Source: Tenrec ecaudatus (Eukaryota > Chordata > Mammalia > Afrosoricida > Tenrecidae). From it: a stretch of DNA of 64,000 nt. A program made the translations under genes and the position numbers. Each line of letters opens with the position of its first letter. Position 1 is the first letter of the stretch. The DNA is taken from assembly GCF_050624435.1 (NCBI RefSeq), contig NC_134543.1, positions 124,835,475 through 124,899,474 on the forward strand, written 5' to 3'. Of this stretch, positions 1 through 11,700 are shown piece by piece. The notes under the pieces are model-generated. The model was not told the origin of the DNA and did no database searches. It saw only the letters and a list, made by a program, of their open reading frames with translations.

Positions 1-660
1 TAAAGCAGATGGTATCATTTTTTTGACCCTCCAGAAAGTCAACAAGCAAAATGCCTCTAACATCCTATGACCTTTGCTCGTGACCCATCCACTTTTGGCC
101 CATCTGCTTTGACTGGACCACTTCCACCATGGTTTGATTGTGTTTTGTCTTCAGTATCCTACTGCAAAGACCATGTTTCATCCTCTATTGCAATTCTTCC
201 AAGAAATTCAGGATCTCGATCCCGCTGGTTTAAAAGTTCCGTCGAAAGCTCTGCTCTTGTCAGCAGTTGATCGGGGTGCACTTTTGGTGCCCATCAAGTG
301 GCAAGTTTGCTCACCTTTATTTACTTGTTTTCTGTCAGAATTGTGTAACTGAACCAGAGAAGACGTCTATGGTGTTGACTATTTTTTTTCTGCTGTCAAT
401 CGGCCTTCTCGTCAACTAGGATACAAAGATTCCCACCCCCCCTCCCCCCGCAAACTGCTGTGGATGATCTGCTGTTGTGGGCTTCAGCTTAAATATCTTT
501 TTATCTCTTCTTAAAATAAGCTACTAATTTGTAAATTACTTATTTCTTTGGGGACATTGTACCCATAAACTGTAATTTCACCACTCTTCTCCCAAAATCT
601 GACCATAAACTTGACATTTGTCTCACTTCCATTTTAACAGAATAGATTTAGCTGCACTCA
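1..660. other. Intergenic DNA, nothing recognised
   Basis: Unique-looking AT-rich sequence. Short open frames at 67-352 show no similarity I recognise and no splice context. A C-rich run lies near 436-448. I see no gene or identifiable repeat here. Confidence 0.5.
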
Positions 661-662
661 GA

Positions 663-875
663 GGAGCCCTGATGGTGTAGTGGTTATGATTTGGGCTGCT
701 CAATACAAGGTCAGCAGTTTGAAACCACTAGCAGCGCCTCGGGGGAAGACAGATGCAGCTGTCTACTCCCATGAAGAATCACTCTCTCGAAAACTCACAA
801 GGGCATTACTACCCTGTCCTAAATGCATCAGCATCAACTTGATGGCCAACGAGTGTGGTTTTTTGGGCTGCAGCT
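663..875 (+). repeat. AfroSINE copy
   Basis: tRNA-derived SINE of Afrotheria. The 5' head (gccctgatggtgtagtgg) and the B-box-like ggtcagcagtttgaaacc are clear. The 3' part still shows the 'ccctgtcc ... catcaacttgatggc' signature that ends every copy in this window. Moderately diverged. Confidence 0.85.
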
Positions 876-1865
876 CTCATACGGGTTTTTTGAAACCTGA
901 TGTCTTATCCTTAGTGTCTCAAATTAGATCCTTTTTAGACATGTTACAAGAGTTCAGGTACAAGTTTATTTTGATGCAGAAATATTTCAAAACCCGTGCA
1001 TCTTTCCCTATACGCATTTTTCACACATTTTTTAAGACTGTATTTTCTCTGTTGTAGCAAGTTCTTAAAGGGAGGGCGCACATGGAGGGAGCTTCCGGCG
1101 CACTTGACAAGTGCAGGTGGGGCTCCAGAGACCTGTGTGAGTTTTCGTTCCGGACCTCTGGGCCCCACCTTCCTCTGACCTCCTGGCTTCTGGGGCTCAG
1201 TGAATGGTTCCAGTATCTTATAATTACCTAGCTCCAATATCTCCTCACTGGAGGCACCTTTACTGCCTTTCCCTCAAATTACATCATTATTACCTCGGGA
1301 CTTGTGCAGCTTTTTTTATCATGACAACAGATTATTAGATCCAATAATTCTTTTACTCCAGTCCATGTACAAGGCAAGACAGGTTCATTTTATACATTGG
1401 GAATATTGTTCCAATGCCTAGGGTCTGTAAGCTCTCAAAATTCTTTATATATATATACACACACACATATATACACCTATATAAAGTATAAAAAGATAAT
1501 TACAAAGTTTGAGTGGACAAATGCTTAATATCTTTCAAATTAACATCAAATTCATGATACCTTTATGAATTATTTAAAAATTAGGAGTGTATGCTTTATA
1601 GCTTATGGCAATTTTAAAGTTAGAGTTCTTATTTACAAAAAGAAAAAACTCTGATCATTTGTAGATGCTAAGAAATCAGAGCAGTCATAAGTTACTTGAG
1701 TCACTTTTTTAATTTAATGAACTTTAAGTCCAGAGAAACTACAGTAAGCAAGTTTTCACACAACAAACAAAATTCAGACTTTTGAAAGACCCTACCCTGC
1801 CTACTCACACAAGCTACTGTCCCAAAATCAATATATTGTTATAAAATTACTACCAAAATTCAGGT
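876..1865. other. Intergenic DNA with a TA/CA microsatellite
   Basis: No gene is recognised. A GC-richer patch at 1060-1200 carries overlapping open frames on both strands, which I take as chance. An AT/CA dinucleotide tract lies at 1446-1482. Confidence 0.4.
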
Positions 1866-3195
1866 TTTCTTTTTCACATTTTATTAGGGACTCATACAAC
1901 TCTTATCACAATCCATACATACATCAATTGTATAAAGCACATCTGTACATTCTTTGCCCTCATCATTTTCAAAGCATTTGCTCTCCACTTAAGCCCTTGG
2001 CATCAAGTCCTCTTTTTTCCCCTCCCTCCCCGCTCCCTCCTCCCTGATGAATCCTTGATAATTTATTAATTATTATTTTGTCATATCTTGCCCTCTCCGG
2101 CATCTCCCTTCACCCCCTTTTCTGTTGTCCATCCCCCAGGGAGGATGTCACATGTAGATCCTTGTAATCAGTTCCCCCTTCCAAACCCACTCACCCTCTT
2201 CTCTTCCAGTATCGCCCCTCACACCCCTGGTCCTGAAGGTATCATCCACCCTGGATTCCCTGTGCCTCCAGCTCCTATCTGCACCAGTGTACAATCTCTG
2301 CTCTATCCAGACTTGCAAGGTAGAATTCAGATCATGGTAGTTGGGGGGGGCAAGGGGGGAAGGGAGGGAGAAGAAGCATTTAGGAACTGGAGGAAAGCTG
2401 TATTTTTCATTGGTGCTACATCGCAAAATGGCTGACTCATCTCCTCCCCTAGACCCCTCTGTGAGGGGATCTCCAGTGGCCGACAAATGGTCTTTGGGTC
2501 TCCACTCTGCACTTCCCCCTTCATTCACAATGGTAAGATTTTTTTTTTCCTGATGATGCCTTATACCTGATCCATTCGACACCTCGTGATTGCACAGCCT
2601 GGTGTGCTTCTTCCATGTGGGCTTTGTTGCTTCTGAGCTAGATTAGATGGCCGCTTGTTCACCTTCAAGCCTTTAAGATCCCAGATGCTAACTCTTTTGA
2701 TAGCCGAGCACCATCAGCTTTCTTCACCACATTTGCTTGTTCACCCACTTAGGCTTCAGCCGTTGTGCCAGGTGGGTGAGCATCATAGAATGCCAATTTA
2801 ATATAAGAAAGTATTCGTGCATTGAGGGAGTACTTAAGTAGAGGCCCAAGGTCCTTCCGCCACCTTAATATAAACCTATAAATATAGGCACACAGATCTA
2901 TTTCCCCATCCTCATACATATATTTGCATATGTACATGTCTTTGTCTAGACCTCTATAAATGCCCTTTGCCTCCTAGCTCTTTCCTCTATTTCCCTTGAC
3001 TTTCCTCCTACCCCACTATCATGCTCGTCCCCACCTGGGTTACAGCTCTACCTCTTCGTTACCTTACCCTTGATCATGCCCTACCAGGCCTGCCACTCCC
3101 ACCTCACCACCAATTTGGATCCCTTGTTGTTCCCTTGTCCCTGGGTTTGTTAACACCACTTCCTTACCCCCCATCTCCCCCTATCCCAAGTCAGG
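1866..3195 (-). repeat. L1 3' UTR, young tenrec L1 lineage (antisense)
   Basis: Read on the minus strand this is a 5'-truncated L1 consisting of 3' UTR only, ending in an A-rich tail (T-rich at 1866-1885). The same sequence recurs about ten times in the window. It can be tied to L1 because the longest copy (36012-39010) runs on into the ORF2-proximal L1 sequence. It holds one copy of the roughly 230-bp internal unit (about 2550-2790). The 115-aa and 144-aa frames on this stretch are repeat, not genes. Confidence 0.85.
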
Positions 3196-3479
3196 TTTTC
3201 TTTTGTGATAGGATTTTCCCTCATTGTTTTAGATTTTTGGTATGCAAAATCCTATGGCCCAAAATTCTAAATCATAGCTGATCCCAAAGATTAATTTTTA
3301 GAATGTCCAAAAATGTAGGACTATTTTTGTTAGCTATTCTTCTATTTCCCATCTTGATCTGTGTAATTGCAGATTCAAGACAACCAATACTCAGGTAAAG
3401 CAAGGAGATGCATTATACATGAGTTACTTTTGTGTTTAAAAAATTGAAAAGCAAAACTTTAAAAGTATTAAACATAAAC

Positions 3480-3630
3480 CAAAGCACATTCTAACTCACA
3501 GTGACCCTATCAGACACATTAGAACTACCCTCAGAGGTTTCCAAAGCTGTAATCTTTACAGAGAAGTTGGGACCTTGAATTCAGACTTTTCCATTAGCAG
3601 TTGAGCACTACACCGCTAGGGAGATGGATA
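3480..3630 (-). repeat. AfroSINE fragment (antisense)
   Basis: Antisense core of the SINE: 'cacagtgaccctatcagac' then 'ggtttccaaagctgtaatc'. Strongly diverged and shortened at both ends. Confidence 0.7.
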
Positions 3631-3756
3631 TGTAAATATATTTATGTAATCCATTACCTTTAAATTCCATTTTCATATATACGTGTGTATGTGTGTCCTG
3701 GAAATAGTGTACAACATATGTTTGTGTGGTGTGTAGTGGGACCTTCAGAAGCAAGA

Positions 3757-3982
3757 AAGTCCTGGTGGCTAGTGGTTGTACGTTGGGCTATATTATCTGC
3801 AAGGTGAGCGGTTTCCAAACTGCCACCTGCTCTGTGGGCAAAGAAACGGGACTGCCTACTGCCATATGAACAGTCTTGGACCCTTACAGGGGTAAGTAAT
3901 TCTACCCTGTCACTAGGTCAATGTAGGGTCGCCATGAGTGGACATCTACTTGATAGCAGTGTTGTTTTGGTTTGGTTTTAGG
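3757..3982 (+). repeat. AfroSINE copy
   Basis: Head 'gtcctggtggctagtggttg' and tail 'gtcgccatgagtggacatct', followed by a T/G-rich end. Confidence 0.85.
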
Positions 3983-3986
3983 AAAT

Positions 3987-4200
3987 GAGAGAGCCCTGGT
4001 GCACAATGGTTAAAGGACTTGACTGTTAACCAAGAGGCCCAGGTTGGAATGCCCCAGCCCAGGGCGAGGGAGGTATAGAAGTCTGTCAGTGCCTGTGAAG
4101 ATGACCTCTTGGAAACCTATTGACGGCTCTTTCTTACCATCTCTATTTCACTATGAGTCGGAATAGACTCCGGGGCAGTGGGGTTGGGTTTTGTTTGTTT
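3987..4200 (+). repeat. AfroSINE copy, second in tandem
   Basis: Begins within a few bases of the preceding SINE: 'agagccctggtgcacaatgg' to 'tatgagtcggaatagactcc'. The tandem arrangement suggests insertion into the tail of the earlier copy. Confidence 0.85.
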
Positions 4201-4264
4201 TGTTTTGGGTTTAATGTCAGGGTCAAGTAGAGCAACATGTAGCATCTGCTTCCATATTTTCAGC

Positions 4265-4345
4265 AGTGGAAACCCTCTGCGGTGGTTCTAGCCCGCCCTG
4301 TAAGGTCGCTCTGAGCGGGAATCCACTCAAAGGTAATGGGTTGTC
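4265..4345 (+). repeat. AfroSINE 3' fragment
   Basis: Only the 3' half is visible: 'ggaaaccctctgcggtgg' through the RTE-like tail 'ctctgagcgggaatccac'. Confidence 0.6.
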
Positions 4346-4564
4346 CTTGTTGTTAGGTGCAATCCACATAACTACCCTACTATGCACAACAGAACGGAAA
4401 ACCGCTGGTCCCGCACCATGCGCACACGTGTTCTTGTGTTTGAGCCCATTGCTACAGCCGCGGAGGCATTCCAAGGCAATAGAAGGATGCAGGGAGATGG
4501 GTGGGTCGGAAAGGAGACCTAATGGATGGAGAGAAGGCAAGAGAGACAAAAGAGAGTCCTGCGC

Positions 4565-4740
4565 CTTTGAGTGTCTACAGTATGCCAGGTGCCATTCTAG
4601 ACGCTGAGAACCCAAAAGTCAAAGTCACGACCCTCCAGGAACATCACACTCTGGTCAGTTATGTCAATGGCTGCAATGCGTTCGGTGTAACTAAGGTGTA
4701 CGCAAGAGGGTGAGGGGCAAGAAGGTACGGCCAGGGCTGC
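4565..4740 (+). repeat. L2 3' end fragment (probable)
   Basis: 'tatgccaggtgccattctag' and the 'gagaac ... ctccaggaacatcacactct' that follows match the common mammalian L2 3' consensus (…tgccaggcactgttctaggc… ggagctcacagtctag). Old and diverged; it abuts the LACTB CpG island. Confidence 0.55.
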
Positions 4741-5790
4741 CGTGGAGGGCGGGAAGTAGGAGGGCTTCCCCGAGGAGGTCACACTTCTTGATCTGCGGGA
4801 AGATCCAGAGGACGGGAAGGGAGAAAGACGGAAAAAATAGCAAGAGTGAGACGAAACAAAAGGCAAGAGCAATGAGGGGCTCGATGCGATCGGCGCTCCG
4901 GTCTTCGGGTCTCGACTGGCAGGGTCTGGGCCCGGCCCCGCCCCCTCCCTCCCTCCGGGTCCCCGCCCACGCGGCCCGGCCGGAGCGAGCTCCGAGAGGC
5001 GGCTGGCTGGACCCGGGCGCCATGTACCGGCTCCTGTCTGCCGTGACGGCGCGGGCCGCGACCCGCGGGGGCTGCGCCCGGGGCTGCGGGCGCCGCGGAG
5101 CCCACCAGCGCGCCGGGCTGCCGCCGCTCGGCCCCGGCTGGGCCGGGGGCCTCGGCCTGGGACTGGGGCTGGCACTCGGGGCGAAGCTGGCGGGCGGGCT
5201 GAGGGGCGCGCCCGCCGCGCCGCCGCCTGCAGACGCCGACCCCGAGGCGTCGCCGCAGGCCGAGCCGCCCGAGCAGCCGCTGACCCCGTGGTCCCCGCCG
5301 GCCCCGGCGCCGAGCCTCGCCCCGCGCTTCCTCAGAGCCATCGAGAGCAGCCGCGACCTGCTGCACCGGATCAAGGTGCGGGCGACGGAGACACCGCGCC
5401 CCTTCCCTGGCCAGCCGGCCGGCCTCCGGCGCCCACCCGGAGCGGGGCCTTCGGTGGACATTCTCCGAGGCCGAGCGGACGCCACCCGGGCTAAGACTTC
5501 CCGTTTCCCGGCCGCCGGGCCCACTCACGTGCTCCCCGGGGTTGCCCAACTGTGGGTGGAGGGCACCACCAGCCTCGGGCACCGCCCCTCTTTTCCCCAA
5601 ACTCTGGTCAGCCCCCTATCGGACGAGCACACCCCTCACTAGCTGCCAGGCGAGACTGGAGCCGAGGGGGCGGGGCCCGCGACGGGCGGGGCCCAGCCGA
5701 GGGGGCGGGGCGTTGTCCTCGGAAGGTGGGGTCCAGGGGGAGGCTGACCCGTGGCAGGCCCAGGTGTAAGTGCTGGGGGATGTTACCCAA
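4690..5790. promoter_or_regulatory. LACTB: CpG island / LACTB promoter, exon 1 and proximal intron 1
   Basis: A sharp rise in G+C and CpG against AT-rich surroundings marks a housekeeping-type promoter. GC boxes appear antisense at about 4933-4943 (ccccgcccc) and on the + strand in intron 1 at 5665-5676, 5684-5692 and 5701-5711 (ggggcgggg). I see no TATA box upstream of the ATG at 5022, as expected for this promoter class. The transcription start is not defined by sequence alone. The very long open frames on both strands (e.g. 277 and 310 aa) follow from the base composition. Confidence 0.8.
5022..5375 (+). CDS. LACTB: LACTB coding exon 1
   Basis: Codes residues 1-118 (targeting region up to RAIESSRDLLHRIK). 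It ends in phase 0 at a gt donor (5376). The following 456-bp intron remains inside the CpG island. Confidence 0.96.
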
Positions 5791-8700
5791 CCCTGCCTTG
5801 ACTTGGACGTTGTCTTTTCCCTCGCACTCAGGATGAGGTGGGCGCACCGGGCATAGTGGTTGGAGTTTCTGTGGATGGAAAAGAAGTCTGGTCAGAAGGT
5901 GGGCTTTGAAAAGTGTTGATTTTTTTGTGGCTTATTTTAGGCAGGTTGGTGGTTGGTTGGTTCGTGGAACTAATGTTAATTGCTTGAGATGAATCCCATG
6001 AAATGCCATTCCGTGTTCATGAAATCATGCATATTGTAGAGAAAACATATCTCACAGAATAAGGAATTGGAGTGTTTTTTTTTTTTCTAATAGCAAGATT
6101 TAAAATGTAGCTACTGAATAAACGAGTCTTAAGAATGGCTACTTTCTACCCGGATATCCCGTTAGGACTGGGTCTCTTGGTCCGAGAACACCCTTCTAAC
6201 TGCCCATTTTTTAGACGGTGCTTATGGATCAGTGAGATGAAAGGATTCCTGGACTTTCTTCATTTAATTTCATCAGCATTTTGTGGCTCTGTATTAACGA
6301 GCTCTGGGGGTGCTGTGGTTAGGGGCTAACTAGGAAGTTGGCAGTTCAAATCCACTGTGTTTGCACCCCAGGTGCAAGAAAGATGAAGCTGTCAGCTCCC
6401 CCTTAAGATTTGCAGTCCTGGAAATCCCACCCGTGGTCACTGGGGGTCAGAAGGGGCTCCATGGGAGTGGGTTTCGTTATTCTCTGCTACACACGAGGCT
6501 GGTACACAGTTCCTTGTGACTAAAGAGCTTGCAATCAGCGTACAGCTCTTTGTATGAGGCAGAGGTTTTAACTCCCGTTTCTCATAAAAAGTTAGGGGCT
6601 TTTTCCATACTCCTTCAGTGGGGAATGTTGGGTAGCTAGATTTAGGGACAGGGGGATTGTCCCTCCAATGCCTGCAAAGGCCCCCATAGAGGAGGTTTGA
6701 AAGAATTCAGGCAATCATGGAATACCTATGAAGACCCCAAACTGAGCATGCACAGACACAAGTCCCCTAGGCCCAGGTAAAGCCAATAACTTGGACACAC
6801 CCACCTTCCTGTACATCACACAGGTGGGCCTAACTCAGCCAATGGGGTCAACCAATACCATCAACCACGCCTCCCCAGCCAGAGGCTTGAAATATCCTGG
6901 CTGTGGGAAGGCCTTGAGCTCTAGTACCCTGCTCCTGGTCAGAGTTAGGTGGAGGGTGAGGGTACACACACACACACACTCACTCACTCACACACACTCA
7001 CTCACTCCCCTACCCCGGCTCTGGGCCTACTCAGGGCTCTCAGTCTATGGGCCCATAGCCTCTTAGCCTCTAAGGTTCTTGGGCTTCTGGCCTCCTGGGA
7101 GGCTCCCAAATGCCATACACATAGGTGCTCTTTTCCACGTGGTTGTTCATGCCTAGTTGTGAACCCCAGTGTGACTTTTATGCAGCTTGGCACACTTTCC
7201 AGAAATAGCATGTACTCTTTGAGACTGTAAAACCTGAAACTTGTCTTGTCCTTCATAAAAACTTACTTGGATCACAAAAAGTGTCGGGGGGAGGTTCTTT
7301 GAGAGAGATTTTTAATCATTTTAAACTTTTATTAAAGGATTATTTTATAACAATTTACTTCTCCATTGCACACAAATTGGTCCTACTGGTCATTCCAGGT
7401 TTTTAGGAAACCTTTCTAGAAATTTAAAATGTAGCTACATTTTAAATCTTGCTATTAGAAAAAAAATCCAACTCCTTATTCTGTGAGAGATGTTTTCATC
7501 TTTATTTTCATAAGTTTGAGAATAGTCATATTATCTAGTCTTTGTAAGCATGTGGATATTAACATATTACAGTTCATATTTTGCCTCAGGATAGTCTTGA
7601 AATGTTCTTCCTCTTCAATTAGTTGTACCCAGTATATTAGATCGTATGATTTTTTTCATTCAGAATACCTAATACCAGTTCGTTCCAGCTCACTGATGCC
7701 TGGATATTGATCTTTCAGTGTTCCATTTCATTTTTTACAACTTCTAGTTTTTTCTGCTTTATACACTCTGCATTCTGATTACTACTAGCCGTTTGTAGCT
7801 GTTACTTCTCACTTTGAGTCATGTCACATCAATTAAGAACGCATCCATATCCTTAGGATTGGCTTTGATTTTAAGACGGAGCTCCTCCCCGGTCATATTT
7901 TGAGTGCTTTCCAACACGAGGGACTCATCGTCAAGCATTCTATCAGGCAATGATCTGATGTTATCCGTAAGATTTTCATTAGCTAATTTTCGGACGTGAA
8001 CATTAGGCCTTTTTCATAGTCTCTCAGTATGGCACTCTGTTACCCATGCATGGCCTTGCTGATATATGAAACACGGGTGGCATCGCTTCCTGCATCATAG
8101 CAACATATAAACCCACACAGTCTGGTGAACTGACAGGCTAGTGACCTGCTATAGTCTAGATGTAATTAAGGTAGATGTAATTAAGGTACATTGAGAACTA
8201 CTGGTGGTTGGAATGTAAAAGTTGGAAGGATCCATAGCTGGAAAGTACAGCCTCCATGATAGAAACAACACTGGAGCATGCGTGATAGAATTCTATAAGA
8301 ACAATGACTTCATGAAAGACCAGAAATTATTTTTTCAACACAGTCAATGATTATACATGTGGACCTCGCAGATGGATTACACAGCAATCAAATCAGCCAC
8401 ATCTATAGAAAAAGACAGTTGAGAAATTCTGGGGCCAGCTGTGGAATAGACGATCAATTATTCTTGTGCAAGTTTAGGTTGAACTTGAATAAATGAAAAA
8501 TTCATGAGAACCAAAGTAGGACATTGATACATCCTGCCTGGACTTAGAGACCATCTCACAAGAATAGATATGACAGCCTGAATACTAACTACTAAAGACC
8601 AGAAGATATTAAGACCAGGACATTTTACAAAGGAAATAACACAATTGGCCATTTCTCAAGCTGAAAAATAGATAATCCAAATCTGAGAGTTACAATACTG

Positions 8701-11700
8701 AAGAATTCTATTGGTAAAACACTGAGCGATGCATAAAAAAGAAAATAATGAAGTTTGAAAACAACAGAGTCACTGAACCCAAAATAATCGGTCAATATTT
8801 GATCTTTTCAGGAAGTAACATCTAATCAAGAAATGTTGGTTCTGGAGGAAGTAAGCATTGATGAAAAGCAAGGCTTCAGGAATTGATGAGATACAAGTTA
8901 AGACGCTTCAACAAATGGATTCTGGAAGCACTTAAGAAATTTGGGAGGGAAAAAAAAAGAAATTTTGGAGATGCCCATCCAACTGGAAAAGCAAGATCCA
9001 TATTCAAGCATATGCCAAAGAAAACTGATCAAACAGTATGGAAATTATTTAACAATATCATTAATATTACATGTTAGCAAGATTTTGCTGAAAATAACGT
9101 AAAAGGATCATAACTGTACATTGACAGGGAACTGCCCGAAAGAAATTCAAGACAGATGCACAAAAGGATCGAACGAGGAGTAGTATGACTGATAGCAGAT
9201 GCAGAAGTACAGAAAACCGAGAGTTCCAGAAAGCTATTTACTTGTATTTTACTAACTAGATAGCAGACTTTGTGCAGATCCTAACAAATTATGTATACCA
9301 TTCCAGAACACTTCATTGTGCTCACATTGAATCAAGAGGCCCTACCTTTCACAGAACACAGAGTTGCTGTGTGCTTTAGACTGGGAGGAGGTGGTGGAAG
9401 TGTTCTCTCCTGTCATTTAACTGTATATTGAGCAAATAGTCCAAGATGCTGGACGGCATGAAGAGCATCTGGATTGAACGAAGATCCATTAACAACCTGC
9501 AATATGCAGATGATGCAGCTGTGCTTGCTGTATGAATATGGATTACACCCGAACCTGAAACCAAAATCCTCACAACTGGACCGACGAACAATATCATGAC
9601 ACACTGGAGAAATCGAAGACGTCAAGCATTTATTTGTACTTGGGTTTGCCCTGGGCAAATGTGGTGCAGAAGACCTCCTTAAACTGTTCCAAAGCAGCGA
9701 TGTCTCTGATGACTGAGGTGCTTCTGACTCAGCCATGGGATTTTCAGTTGCCTCGTATGCATGTGACAGCTGGAATAAGAAAAGTCATGTGCGATAATCG
9801 ATTCATTCACTGTGATGTTGGCAAAGAATACTGAATACCATATAAATAATCAAGTATAAGCCGACCCGAATATCAGCCAAGGCACCTAATTTTTCCACAA
9901 ACTGCATAGAAAATGTGCTGAAAAACTCAGCTTATACACTAGTATATACAGTATATCGTGGACTGCCACAAAAACAGATCAGGCCCCAAAGCACCACCAG
10001 ATTATTCCTTAAGAGTGAGGATGCTAGGATTTGGGCTCCCTTACTTTGAACATATCAGGAAAGATCAGTCGCGAGAGAAGTGCATGGCATTTGGTAAAGA
10101 GAAGAGTGGATGCAAACAAGGGAAACCTATGAGATGAATTGACACGGCGGCTGCAACGCTGGGCTCTGTCATACCGATAGCATGAAGATTGGGCAGGATC
10201 AGGCAACATTTTGAACTGTACACAAAGCTTTTAGGGAATGAGGTTTCAGACAGTATTTAAAGAAAGTCGTCCTTTTAAGACTCATTGATGGGCACAGCAG
10301 GGTTTTGAGTTTAGCGAAAAACAATTCTTTCTCCACGTGCAAATGTAGTTTAATATCCTAGTTTATAGTTTTAAAAGTATGCATGAATTTACAATAAAAA
10401 TACCCAAATTACATTTTTTGTGAGGATATTGCTTTCATGCAGTGTTTTCCAGTTTAATACATATTTACAATTTTAAAACATGGACCCCAATTCTCTTAGC
10501 TCGTTTCTGATCCCAGTTCGTCAGAACTCTTACAGTTCTGTTTCCAGCCTGTTTAGATGGGTGTTAAAGGAAACCTAGTGTCTCAGCAGGCTAGGCATGG
10601 GGCTGCTCACCACAGGCCAGCTGTTCAAATGAACCAGCGCCTCCATGCTGCACTGGGAAAGAGACGGCTGGCGCTCCCATAAAGATTTAGTCTTTGAAAC
10701 CCTGAGTAAGATCGCTTGGAATTGGAATCAACTCGGTGGCTGTGATTTTTCATTTTGTTTTGCTTTAATTGAGGAAATGTAACCGAAACCTCGAAAACTG
10801 ACCGTGAAAAGACTTGTTAGTAGCACAATTCTTATTCTGCATTCAATCAGTGGATAACTAGTTTCGGGTCGCCATAGGTTTGTTTACGCCCACTGAAAGT
10901 GGGTTGCAGTTGTAAAGCACTTCTTGACTATTCAAAACATCAAGAGCAACTATCAGAATGAGAGCGATGAATTGTTTGTTGAAGAATATGAATTTATTTA
11001 TTTAAAATGTGGACTGGTTTACATGTTTAGATAAATTCAGAAGAATTACCGTAGTATCTGAATCAGATGGAAAATTCCTATTAACCCCCCAGACACAGTG
11101 ATGGCTGGGTTACAAGGTTAACTAGCTACTAGTGCTGTCAGTTTCGCTAAGACTCTCATCTCTTACAGGTCCAGTCGTTTTAATTAGCTTCTCATGGCCA
11201 TCAGGTCAGTTCTGACTCCTGGTGACCATATACGTTAAGGTAGAACTGCCCTTATAGGCTTCCAAGACGAACTTTATGGGAGCAGAAAGACCTATCTTTC
11301 TCCCTTAGAGCCGCTGGTAGTTTTGAACTGTCAACTTAACAGTTAGCCACAGACCCATAACCACCACATCATCATGACTCCATTTAATTAGCTTATAGAG
11401 CTGGAATATCTTCCTTAGACTGTTTTTAAAATAGTATTATTTCACTTTTACAAATCCCTTTGACCATGAGCCTGTGAATAGTGACCTTTCGCTTGTTTTC
11501 CTCCCTAAAGGTTTAGGGTATGCTGATGTTGAGAACCGTGTGCCATGTAAGCCAGAAACAGTTATGAGAATTGCCAGCATCAGCAAAAGTCTGACCATGG
11601 TTGCTCTTGCCAAACTGTGGGAAACAGGAAAACTGGATCTTGATATTCCCGTGCAGTATTATGTTCCTGAATTTCCAGAAAAGGAATATGAAGGCGAAAA

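Noticed and set aside
2088-2582. Opposing 115-aa and 144-aa frames as a possible gene
   Set aside because: They lie wholly in an L1 3' UTR copy that recurs many times; related frames appear in each copy (e.g. 51718-52308, 57703-58089).
4710-5642. 310-aa + strand open frame and 277/273-aa minus frames at the LACTB CpG island
   Set aside because: Only 5022-5375 of the + frame is LACTB exon 1. The rest is open because GC-rich DNA has few stops; upstream in-frame ATGs lack homology.
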